A stretch of DNA of 8,780 bases, from contig SLIS01000371.1 of assembly GCA_007135505.1 (NCBI GenBank), forward strand, positions 1-8,780, read 5' to 3'. This document shows positions 1 to 5,710 of this stretch, piece by piece. This stretch comes from Halovivax sp. (GTDB lineage Archaea; Halobacteriota; Halobacteria; Halobacteriales; Natrialbaceae). A program made the position numbers and the translations under genes. A model generated the notes under the pieces. It made no database searches. It saw nothing but the letters and a program-made list of their open reading frames with translations, and was not told the DNA's origin. The stretch's first letter is position 1. Every line of letters starts with the position of its first letter.

Positions 1-559
1 CGACCAGCGGAATACCCAGTCGGTCGAGGCTGAAACGCACACCGTCTTCGGTCTCCGCGACGCGCTGGGCGCTCTCCTCTTCGAGCATCAGGTCCTCGAC
101 GCCGACCGGGCCGGCCTCGGTCTCGATTTCGCCGTCCGTCGCAATCAGCGCCGAGCGCTGGAATCCGGACGTGTTCGAGCCGTCTACGACGAGCTTTCGC
201 ATGACGTGAGCCTGGTCCACCGGGTTCATCTCGAGGAGCTGTGCGATCTCGAGAACCGTCTCGAGCGCCTCCGCGTCCAGTTCACTCGGCGGTTCCTCGT
301 CCTCCTCTACCAGGCAGGTCGAATCGTACGCGAGGTACTCGAACTCACGGTCGACTCGGCTCTCCTCGAGGGCCGCCTCGTCGAGTTCGCCGAGTTCACT
401 CCGCGTCGGGTGGAGGTACCTGGTGAAGCGTCGATTCGAGTGTTCGGGTTCGCGGATTCTGGTCGGACACCGGCAGAACAGCTTCGTCGCGGTGTCGAGT
501 TGCTGGTGGATCTCGAGACCGGCGACGAGACCGAGTTCCTCGTAGTCGTCTGCGTTCAT
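1..559 (-). CDS. gatE: Glu-tRNA(Gln) amidotransferase subunit E, 5' part (runs off left edge)
   Basis: GatE works with GatD in archaea to convert Glu-tRNA(Gln) to Gln-tRNA(Gln) in the cytoplasm; GatE carries the kinase/transamidase activity. I translated the minus strand from the ATG at 559 and obtained 186 open codons reaching the window edge. The N-terminus shows the GatB/GatE signature [10 protein letters not shown] (residues 14-23) and KLFCRCPT (26-33) with paired cysteines C29 and C31. The GatE-type block [12 protein letters not shown] follows at about 80-91, then [18 protein letters not shown] at 118-135. The STCLVE..EEPP and [11 protein letters not shown] blocks favour GatE over bacterial-type GatB. 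The GatE-specific GAD insertion and the C-terminal helical domain would lie beyond the window. A T-rich TATA-like box 29 nt upstream of the ATG supports this start and a nearly leaderless mRNA. fumC lies 73 bp upstream on the same strand. The identification is firm; only the 3' end is missing. Confidence 0.95.
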   Translation of the reverse strand, partial: MNADDYEELGLVAGLEIHQQLDTATKLFCRCPTRIREPEHSNRRFTRYLHPTRSELGELDEAALEESRVDREFEYLAYDSTCLVEEDEEPPSELDAEALETVLEIAQLLEMNPVDQAHVMRKLVVDGSNTSGFQRSALIATDGEIETEAGPVGVEDLMLEEESAQRVAETEDGVRFSLDRLGIPLV

Positions 560-584
560 TGCCGGGACGTGGGGGACGCGTCGG

Positions 585-591
585 TAAAAAA
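585..591 (-). promoter_or_regulatory. TATA-like box for gatE
   Basis: On the minus strand this reads TTTTTTA inside a GC-rich setting. Its centre is 29 nt before the gatE ATG at 559, which puts the expected transcription start within a few bases of the start codon. The same T-tract also lies just after the fumC hairpin, so it may act as a terminator too. The evidence is positional and compositional only. Confidence 0.5.
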
Positions 592-619
592 CCGTTCAGT
601 CGCCGCCGACGGTTCGGCG
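585..619 (-). terminator. Hairpin plus T-tract after fumC
   Basis: A perfect 6-bp inverted repeat (CGCCGA at 604-609 and TCGGCG at 614-619, 4-nt loop) begins 14 nt after the fumC stop in the direction of fumC transcription. A run of six T follows 12 nt later. Archaeal termination relies mainly on oligo-T, so this is a plausible fumC terminator. The T-run overlaps the presumed gatE TATA box. Confidence 0.4.
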
Positions 620-632
620 TCGTGGCGCTCGT

Positions 633-2039
633 TTACTCGCCGCCGAGGATGCCGCGTTCGGTCATCTTCGCCGGATCGAGAACGTCGTCGGCCTCGTCCT
701 CGTCGAGGTAGCCCTTCTCGAGGACGACCTCCCGGACGGTCTTGTCCTCCTTCAGCGCCGTCTTCGCGACCTCGCTGGCCTTGTCGTAGCCGATGTGGAC
801 GTTGAGCGAGGTGGCGAGGGCCATCGACTGGGCGACCTGCGATTCACAGTGCTCGCGGTTGGCCTCGAGTGGATCGACGAACCGCTCGGCGAAGACCTGA
901 CTCGCGTTCGCGATCAGTTCCGCCGACTGGAGGAAGTTGTGTGCGAGAACGGGCTTGTAGAGGTTGAGATCGAGCTGGCCCTCGGCGGCGCCGGCGGCGA
1001 CGGCCGCGTCGTTGCCGACGACCTGCTTGTGGACCTGGTTGACGGCTTCGGCGACGACGGGGTTGATCTTGCCCGGCATGATCGAGGAGCCGGGCTGGTT
1101 CTCCGGTTGTTCGAGTTCGCCCAGCCCGTTTCGCGGACCGGAAGCGAGCAATCGCAGGTCGTTCGCGATCTTGTTGAGCGAGCCGGCGACGGTCCGCAAC
1201 GCGCCGTGGGCCTCCCCCATCGCGTCGTGGGCCGCCTGGGCCTCGAAGTGATCGTCCGCCTCCCGGAACTGGACGCCCGTCTCCTTGGTGATGTACTCGG
1301 CCGCGCGGGCGGGGAACTCGGGGTGCGTGTTCAATCCCGTCCCGGTCGCCGTCCCACCCAGTGCGAGCTCCCCGAGGTGTTCGCGCGTCTTGTCGACACG
1401 GACCAGACCCTTCGCCACCTGCGTTCGATAGCCTCCGAACTCCTGGCCGAGTGTAACGGGCGTCGCGTCCTGCAGATGAGTTCGTCCGGTCTTGACGACG
1501 TCCGCGAACTCGTCCGCTTTGGCCTCGAGTGACTTGCGGAGCGTCTCCAGGGCCGGAGTGACGTCCTTCTCGACGGCTTCGAGACTCGCGACGTGCATCG
1601 CCGTGGGGATCACATCGTTCGAGGACTGCCCGAAGTTGACGTGATCGTTGGGATGGACGACCCGGTCGCCGATCTCCGCACCCAGCAACTCGGCCGCCCG
1701 ATTCGCGATGACTTCGTTCGCGTTCATGTTCGAGGACGTTCCGGATCCGGTCTGGAAGACGTCGACCGGGAACTGATCGTCGTGCTCGCCGGCGATGACC
1801 TCGTCTGCGGCCTCGACGATGACCGCGGCGACGTCGTCTTCGAGCAACCCGAGGTCTCGGTTGGCCTGGGCAGCCGCCTTTTTGACAACACCGAGCGCGC
1901 GGACGAAGCGGCGTCCGAACGTGATCCCCGATATCGGGAAGTTCTCGACCGCGCGCTGGGTCTGGGCGCCCCAGTACGCGTCCGCAGGCACCTGCATCTC
2001 GCCGAGACTATCCGCCTCGATCCTGGTGTCTTCTGCCAT
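633..2039 (-). CDS. fumC: Class II fumarate hydratase
   Basis: This is an oxygen-stable, iron-independent fumarase that interconverts fumarate and L-malate in the TCA cycle, normally as a cytoplasmic homotetramer. The 468-residue product is almost the length of E. coli FumC (467). Signature blocks include TGSGTSSNMNANEV (97-110), HPNDHVN (129-135), TGRTHLQDATP (184-194) and the superfamily signature GSSIMPGKIN (317-326). H188 and S318 fall at the E. coli catalytic positions and H129 at the B-site, with no offset in numbering. The reading frame stays open upstream to an ATG at 2084, which would add 15 residues. I chose the ATG at 2039 because it restores family length and numbering and because a TTTTA box sits 28 nt upstream of it. 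Aspartase and argininosuccinate lyase share the superfamily, but the whole pattern is that of FumC. It is followed by a hairpin and gatE. Confidence 0.96.
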   Translation of the reverse strand: MAEDTRIEADSLGEMQVPADAYWGAQTQRAVENFPISGITFGRRFVRALGVVKKAAAQANRDLGLLEDDVAAVIVEAADEVIAGEHDDQFPVDVFQTGSGTSSNMNANEVIANRAAELLGAEIGDRVVHPNDHVNFGQSSNDVIPTAMHVASLEAVEKDVTPALETLRKSLEAKADEFADVVKTGRTHLQDATPVTLGQEFGGYRTQVAKGLVRVDKTREHLGELALGGTATGTGLNTHPEFPARAAEYITKETGVQFREADDHFEAQAAHDAMGEAHGALRTVAGSLNKIANDLRLLASGPRNGLGELEQPENQPGSSIMPGKINPVVAEAVNQVHKQVVGNDAAVAAGAAEGQLDLNLYKPVLAHNFLQSAELIANASQVFAERFVDPLEANREHCESQVAQSMALATSLNVHIGYDKASEVAKTALKEDKTVREVVLEKGYLDEDEADDVLDPAKMTERGILGGE

Positions 2040-2064
2040 ACGCGCCGATTCCCTCCGCGCGAGG

Positions 2065-2069
2065 TAAAA
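2065..2069 (-). promoter_or_regulatory. TATA-like box for fumC
   Basis: On the minus strand this reads TTTTA, flanked by GG and CC. It is centred 28 nt upstream of the ATG at 2039 and lies inside the extended reading frame that begins at 2084. That placement argues that the shorter start is the real one and that the fumC transcript is nearly leaderless. Confidence 0.5.
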
Positions 2070-2120
2070 CCCACCGGAAGCCATTCGGACCGCTCCGCTC
2101 CGTTTCCGGTGGATACCGGC

Positions 2121-3914
2121 TCACAGTCGGTCGCCCGGGATGGAATCGTCGCTCGCTCTCGCGACGAGTGCCTCCTGGAGACGCTCTCGAGTCGTCGACT
2201 GGGCGGACCGGGCGACCGAGAGGTCGACGTCGTGGATCGTCGGCGACGACCAGAAGAACGTCCGCGAACTCGCGGTGTCGACGACGAGCGAGGCGAGCCC
2301 GAGACGGCGCTGGAAGATGGACCGTCGGGTCGAGACGGTCTGCACTCGATAGTACGGAATCACGGTCGTGCGTCGCCGCCAGAACCCCTGACGAATCACC
2401 AGGTGCTCCGCACCGACGTAGTACCCGAGGTGTTTCCACTTGAGGTGGGCCGCGGGAGGAACCAGCAGGTAGAGCCCACCGACGAGCCACCACGACGAGA
2501 GTACCGTCACGCGAGTGACCCCTAACGCGAGGGCGAGCAGGACTGTCACGAGAATCGTATATCGGGCGAGGTAGCGTCGGCGGGCTACCGTCGTCGGCCG
2601 TTCGAACATCGGCGGTTCGATGGCGGTGAGTCGCTCGGCGAACTCGTGTACTCGCGGGACCCGTGCGAGCGGGACGGCGGACTGGCTGCCGCCGTTGCTA
2701 TCGGGCCCGTATCCGGCTGTCTCGACCCAGAGACCGGCGTGGGCGATGCGTCGCTGAATGGGGTTGTCCGTAATCGTGACCGACTGGACCTTCTCCAGCG
2801 GGATGCTCCCGCTGTAGCGCTGCAAGAGACCGCGTTCGTAGACGAGATCGTCACCCGCCTTGCCCAGCCGGAAGCCGTAGTACGAGACGAACGAGTACAG
2901 CACGCTCAGTAGGTACGTGATCACGACGGCGTGGACCATCGAAACAGCACTCAGGACGAGGTAGCTTCGTGTCGTCCCGGCCCCGACCGTTTCCGGACCA
3001 CCGAGCGGTTGCGCAGCAGTTAGCAGGTACTGGATCGCGAACTCGCTCCCGAACAGGAGGAGGAATCCGGCTGCAGCGAGTGCGGCCGGACGAAACGACG
3101 CGAACGAGTACAGCAGCAGTTCCCGCGACCCGAGTTCGAACAGCTTTCTGGTCCGAAAGTCAGGCCCGAGTACGTCCCGGTCGACTCGCGTCTCTGGACC
3201 CCGTTCCGCTCGTTCGGGCCGATCGGCTTCCGGTGGGCGGTCGGATTCGACCGCGTCATCCGCGTCCGGGACGGCGACGTCGCGGTTCGCTTCGAGCCCC
3301 TCCGCGTCCGGTTCGACGGCTGCATCGGATCGGGACGGCTCGGGCTCTCGCGGCTGTTCGGTGGGTCGCCCCGCTGGCGACTCCGTCTCCGGCGGGGCGT
3401 CACCGTGCGGTTCATCACCGAAAACGCCGGCCTGCCGGTCGGCCCGTGGACCGTCGTCGCGCCGGTCGCTCCAGGCCGCCGTTCTGGCCCTGATTTCCCC
3501 CTGGAGTCTGGCGGCTTCGTCCTCACCGACGAAGTGCAACGATCCCTCGGAACCACCACCCCCGGCCGTCTCGATGGTGACCGTCGCGAACCCGAGCAAC
3601 TGGAAGAGGACGCCCTGTCGAATGTCGACGTTCTGGACGCGACGATACGGGATCTCCCGGGAGCGACGGGCGACGACACCCGAAGCGATGTCGAACGTGT
3701 CGTTCTCCAGTTCGTAGCCAAAGCGGTAGTAGTACGCCACACCGTAGGCTGCACCCACGAAGAACCCGATCGCCCCGGCGACGACGGGAAGTCCGGCGTG
3801 GGGCAACGTGATCACACTGCCGGCGAACGTCACCAGGAAGAACAGGACGAACATTCCCGCGACCCCCCGATTGAGCGCGAGAAACGCGGCGCTCAGTGGA
3901 TGGAGTCGATTCAT
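2121..3914 (-). CDS. Multi-pass membrane protein with three bPH2 (DUF304) domains, YdbT-like
   Basis: The 597-residue product alternates hydrophobic pairs with PH-like domains. Transmembrane segments are at about 20-36 and 43-62, then bPH2 domain 1 at 63-143 (EIPYRRVQNVDI; FQLLGFATVTIETAG). An acidic, Pro-rich, probably disordered linker spans 145-250. Further membrane segments at about 275-297 and 318-343 precede bPH2 domain 2 at 345-430 (IPLEKVQSVTI), and segments at about 451-470 and 474-490 precede domain 3 at 495-585 (IPYYRVQTVSTRRS). This is the architecture of Bacillus YdbT. The YdbS/YdbT pair has been linked to tolerance of membrane-active antimicrobials, but the biochemical role of bPH2 domains is unsettled and nothing here shows function in an archaeon. 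The start ATG at 3914 overlaps the upstream gene's stop (ATGA), implying translational coupling. The family assignment is strong; a role in envelope homeostasis is inference. Confidence 0.88.
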   Translation of the reverse strand: MNRLHPLSAAFLALNRGVAGMFVLFFLVTFAGSVITLPHAGLPVVAGAIGFFVGAAYGVAYYYRFGYELENDTFDIASGVVARRSREIPYRRVQNVDIRQGVLFQLLGFATVTIETAGGGGSEGSLHFVGEDEAARLQGEIRARTAAWSDRRDDGPRADRQAGVFGDEPHGDAPPETESPAGRPTEQPREPEPSRSDAAVEPDAEGLEANRDVAVPDADDAVESDRPPEADRPERAERGPETRVDRDVLGPDFRTRKLFELGSRELLLYSFASFRPAALAAAGFLLLFGSEFAIQYLLTAAQPLGGPETVGAGTTRSYLVLSAVSMVHAVVITYLLSVLYSFVSYYGFRLGKAGDDLVYERGLLQRYSGSIPLEKVQSVTITDNPIQRRIAHAGLWVETAGYGPDSNGGSQSAVPLARVPRVHEFAERLTAIEPPMFERPTTVARRRYLARYTILVTVLLALALGVTRVTVLSSWWLVGGLYLLVPPAAHLKWKHLGYYVGAEHLVIRQGFWRRRTTVIPYYRVQTVSTRRSIFQRRLGLASLVVDTASSRTFFWSSPTIHDVDLSVARSAQSTTRERLQEALVARASDDSIPGDRL

Positions 3915-4372
3915 ACGGCGTCTTCCGTCGCACTCTCGACGGCGAGTTCACGGAGCGTATCCTGTAGCTTCCGGGCTCGTTCCGGCCTGAGACCGGGAAC
4001 GCGGACGTCCGCGTTCCGGGAGCCGGCGGTGTAGACGACGACCGACGAGAGCCCGAGGGCGCGTTCGAGCGGGCCGAACTGCGTGTCGACGTGCTGGACG
4101 CGAACGAACGGGACGGCCGTCTCGACGAACGTGATGACACCCCGCTCCAGGTACAGCGAGTCGTCCTGCAGTTCGAACTGCCACACTCGATAGCGGCGTG
4201 CCCCGTAGATCGCGCCGACGAGCGAGACGAGGACGAACGCCACGCCCAGGATCGTCGGAGACACGTCACGGACCCAGCGATCGACACCAGCGAGGACGAG
4301 CGCGACGACGATACCCCAGACGAGTCCGGAGACGATCCACAGAATCCGGGTCCGGGCGTGCAGCGATTCCAT
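3911..4372 (-). CDS. Small membrane protein with one bPH2 (DUF304) domain, YdbS-like
   Basis: The 153-residue product has two transmembrane segments (about 10-30 and 40-57) followed by a single bPH2 domain (about 61-145). It contains the family pattern of a strand, ERGVITF, then VPFVRVQHVDTQFGPLER (87-104) and GLSSVVVYTAG (107-117). A short one-domain protein immediately upstream of a long three-domain protein is the YdbS/YdbT arrangement, and the two probably form one membrane complex. Its TGA overlaps the next gene's ATG by four bases. The ATG at 4372 is supported by a TTTTAT box 30 nt upstream. No catalytic residues are expected or seen; function is unknown. Confidence 0.88.
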   Translation of the reverse strand: MESLHARTRILWIVSGLVWGIVVALVLAGVDRWVRDVSPTILGVAFVLVSLVGAIYGARRYRVWQFELQDDSLYLERGVITFVETAVPFVRVQHVDTQFGPLERALGLSSVVVYTAGSRNADVRVPGLRPERARKLQDTLRELAVESATEDAV

Positions 4373-4398
4373 GGTCGAAGATAGTCTATGCGTGTACG

Positions 4399-4404
4399 AT
4401 AAAA
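4399..4404 (-). promoter_or_regulatory. TATA-like box for the bPH2 operon
   Basis: On the minus strand this reads TTTTAT, centred 30 nt upstream of the ATG at 4372, giving an expected leader of only a few nucleotides. An AT-rich stretch just upstream (minus-strand TGAATAAATG, 4411-4420) could be a TFB recognition region or a second box. It stands out clearly from its GC-rich surroundings. Confidence 0.5.
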
Positions 4405-4588
4405 GTGTAGCATTTATTCACGGGCCACCCGGCCGATAACCGAAACGAAGGTGGAGTCTATAGGTGCATTCGCGGGCCGGTTCGGGACGAGAGTCGGCCG
4501 GTGGGACCCGCAATACCAATCGAGAGCGATCGATAGTGACGGAGCGCGAGTGATCGGACAGAACCCGATGACGTAGCCGAGGCCGAAC

Positions 4589-4834
4589 TCACTCGTCGTA
4601 TTCCTCGGGCGTATACGTCGAGAGCTCTAGTGCGTGGATGTCGGTCGTCATGTGATCGCCGAGCGCGTCGTAGACGAGTTGGTGCTGATCGACGAGCGTC
4701 AGGTCACCGAATGCCGGGGAGACGACGGTCGCAGCCAGGTGATCGTCGTCGTGTTTCCCGCGGGCCCGACGAACCGTCGCGTCGGCGTCCTCGATACCGT
4801 TCTCGATCAGGCGTTCGACCGCTTCGGGATCCAT
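4589..4834 (-). CDS. BolA family protein
   Basis: This 81-residue protein fits the BolA/IbaG fold (class II KH-like) at the short end of the family. BolA proteins partner with monothiol glutaredoxins in handling [2Fe-2S] clusters, and some bind DNA as stress regulators. Visible family features are an N-terminal helix ending in DADATVRR, the HLAATVVSPAFGDLTLVDQHQLVYDAL region (H32, then the QHQLVYDAL helix at 50-58) and the C-terminal DIHALELSTYTPEEY with H67, the near-invariant histidine used as cluster ligand. No cysteine is present. It is a single gene divergent from msrA, 224 bp away; both families are stress or redox linked, so shared control is plausible. The ATG at 4834 has a T5 box 27 nt upstream. 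Confidence 0.9.
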   Translation of the reverse strand: MDPEAVERLIENGIEDADATVRRARGKHDDDHLAATVVSPAFGDLTLVDQHQLVYDALGDHMTTDIHALELSTYTPEEYDE

Positions 4835-4858
4835 ACGTCGCTACTCGACCGGTCGTGC

Positions 4859-4863
4859 AAAAA
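4859..4863 (-). promoter_or_regulatory. TATA-like box for the BolA gene
   Basis: The minus strand carries TTTTTG here, centred 27 nt before the ATG at 4834. This is the spacing for a leaderless transcript. It lies about 60 bp from the nearest unit of the 20-bp tandem repeat array in the same intergenic region. Confidence 0.45.
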
Positions 4864-4920
4864 GGACGACGGTTTCGAGGGCTGGAACCAGGCCGCAACC
4901 GTCGAGGCGGGTTTGCCGGT

Positions 4921-5040
4921 TCCGTCAGCAGTTCGTCGCTTTAGTCGATCACTCGCCGGGCCAGTCGGTCGTTCGCCGCTCCGGTCGGTCGTTCGCCGAT
5001 GCCGTCGGCCGTTCGCCGGCCCCGTCACTCCTTTGTCCGG
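4921..5040. repeat. Six-unit 20-bp tandem repeat between the BolA gene and msrA
   Basis: Six consecutive 20-bp units align without gaps (4921, 4941, 4961, 4981, 5001 and 5021). All share GTC at unit positions 4-6, and the central three share GTTCGCCG at positions 11-18. Units 3 and 4 match at 18 of 20 positions, units 4 and 5 at 15, units 2 and 3 at 13, and units 1 and 3 at 14. The last unit is more diverged (11 of 20 against unit 3) and overlaps the msrA promoter position. A possible seventh remnant (TTTGCCG) lies at 4912-4918. The period is not a multiple of three, so a coding repeat is unlikely. At about two helical turns, copies would lie on nearly the same DNA face, suggesting repeated operator sites; slippage-generated DNA without function is the alternative. 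Confidence 0.7.
5031..5038 (+). promoter_or_regulatory. Weak TATA-like element for msrA
   Basis: CTTTGTCC is the only T-rich patch near the expected position, centred about 25 nt upstream of the msrA ATG. It is a poor TATA box compared with those of neighbouring genes and lies inside the last diverged repeat unit. A weak core promoter would fit activator-dependent expression, but this is inference. Confidence 0.25.
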
Positions 5041-5058
5041 TGACGACGTAGACCACCC

Positions 5059-5601
5059 ATGGAACATGCAACGTTCGGTGGCGGCTGTTTCTGGTGCATT
5101 GAAGCGGCGTTCGAGCAGGTCGCGGGCGTCGAATCGGTCACCTCGGGATACGCCGGCGGTCACGCCGAGGACCCGACCTACGAGGCGGTATGCACCGGCG
5201 AGACCGGCCACGCGGAGGTCGTACAGCTCACGTACGATCCGTCGGTCGTCGAGTACGTCGACCTGCTCGAGGTGTTCGTGACGATCCACGATCCGACGCA
5301 ACTGAATCGACAGGGACCGGACGTCGGCTCCCAGTACCGCTCGATCGTTCTCACTCACGACGACAGACAGGCCGAGCTCGCTCGAGCGTACTTCGAAGAG
5401 TTAGCCGCCGAGGGCGTCTACGACGACGAGATAGTCACCGAAATCGAGCCCCTGGAGACGTTCTACGAGGCCGAGGAGTACCACCAGAACTACTTCGAGA
5501 AGAACCCCACTGACGCCTACTGTCAGCACCACGCGACCCCGAAGATCGAGACGGTTCGCGAGCGGTTCACCGACCGCGTCGAACCCGAAACGGGTCACTG
5601 A
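5059..5601 (+). CDS. msrA: Peptide-methionine (S)-S-oxide reductase
   Basis: MsrA reduces the S epimer of methionine sulfoxide, free or in protein, using thioredoxin-type electrons, and so repairs oxidative damage in the cytoplasm. The 180-residue product starts with the catalytic GGGCFWC motif (7-13, nucleophile C10) and continues with SGYAGG (29-34), TGETGHAEVV (46-55), the HDPTQLNRQGPDVGSQYRS block (77-95) and the late YHQNYF. C155 in the C-terminal YCQHHATPKI block (154-163) is the likely resolving cysteine; C13 and C45 are also present. Starting at M1 leaves only nine residues before the catalytic Cys, normal for short archaeal and bacterial forms with no signal peptide. No MsrB domain or gene is in the window. 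It is divergent from the BolA-family gene across the repeat-bearing region and followed by a hairpin and an MBL-fold gene. Confidence 0.97.
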   Translation: MEHATFGGGCFWCIEAAFEQVAGVESVTSGYAGGHAEDPTYEAVCTGETGHAEVVQLTYDPSVVEYVDLLEVFVTIHDPTQLNRQGPDVGSQYRSIVLTHDDRQAELARAYFEELAAEGVYDDEIVTEIEPLETFYEAEEYHQNYFEKNPTDAYCQHHATPKIETVRERFTDRVEPETGH

Positions 5602-5613
5602 GTCCGTCGGCGA

Positions 5614-5630
5614 GGCCGGCTCTCCCGGCC
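5614..5630 (+). terminator. Hairpin after msrA
   Basis: A perfect 6-bp inverted repeat (GGCCGG at 5614-5619, CCGGCC at 5625-5630, 5-nt loop) lies 12 nt after the msrA stop. No T-tract follows, so termination is uncertain. Structure at this site could instead affect mRNA stability if msrA and the next gene are co-transcribed. Confidence 0.25.
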
Positions 5631-5710
5631 ACACGATCGAGGTGGCGGGCGATCCGATCGTCCTCGCCGAATCCAACAACGCTACGTACAACCACTGCGA
5701 GGGTCTACTC

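Noticed and set aside
1..559. Calling the left-edge gene gatB
   Set aside because: The STCLVE..EEPP and [11 protein letters not shown] blocks are of the archaeal GatE type; however, the GAD insertion that would settle it is outside the window.
795..1532. 245-codon open frame on the plus strand opposite fumC
   Set aside because: It is fully antisense to a gene with intact, family-length FumC motifs and its translation matches no known family. Long antisense frames are expected at this GC content.
2040..2084. 15-residue N-terminal extension of FumC from the ATG at 2084
   Set aside because: It would place the TTTTA box inside the coding sequence and shift numbering that otherwise coincides with E. 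coli FumC H129, H188 and S318.
4373..4588. tRNA or small RNA gene in the 216-bp gap between the BolA and YdbS-like genes
   Set aside because: A GGTTCGGGACG stretch resembles a T-arm, but no matching stems or cloverleaf could be drawn. A plus-strand TTTAT at 4413-4417 has no downstream frame or evident RNA; it is better read as part of the minus-strand promoter.
4921..5040. CRISPR array
   Set aside because: The units are directly adjacent with no unique spacers, and no cas gene is present; it is a simple tandem repeat.
4807..5358. 183-codon minus-strand frame across the BolA start, the repeat array and the msrA 5' end
   Set aside because: It overlaps two well-supported genes and its middle is just the translated 20-bp repeats. 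No recognisable domain and no promoter at its start.
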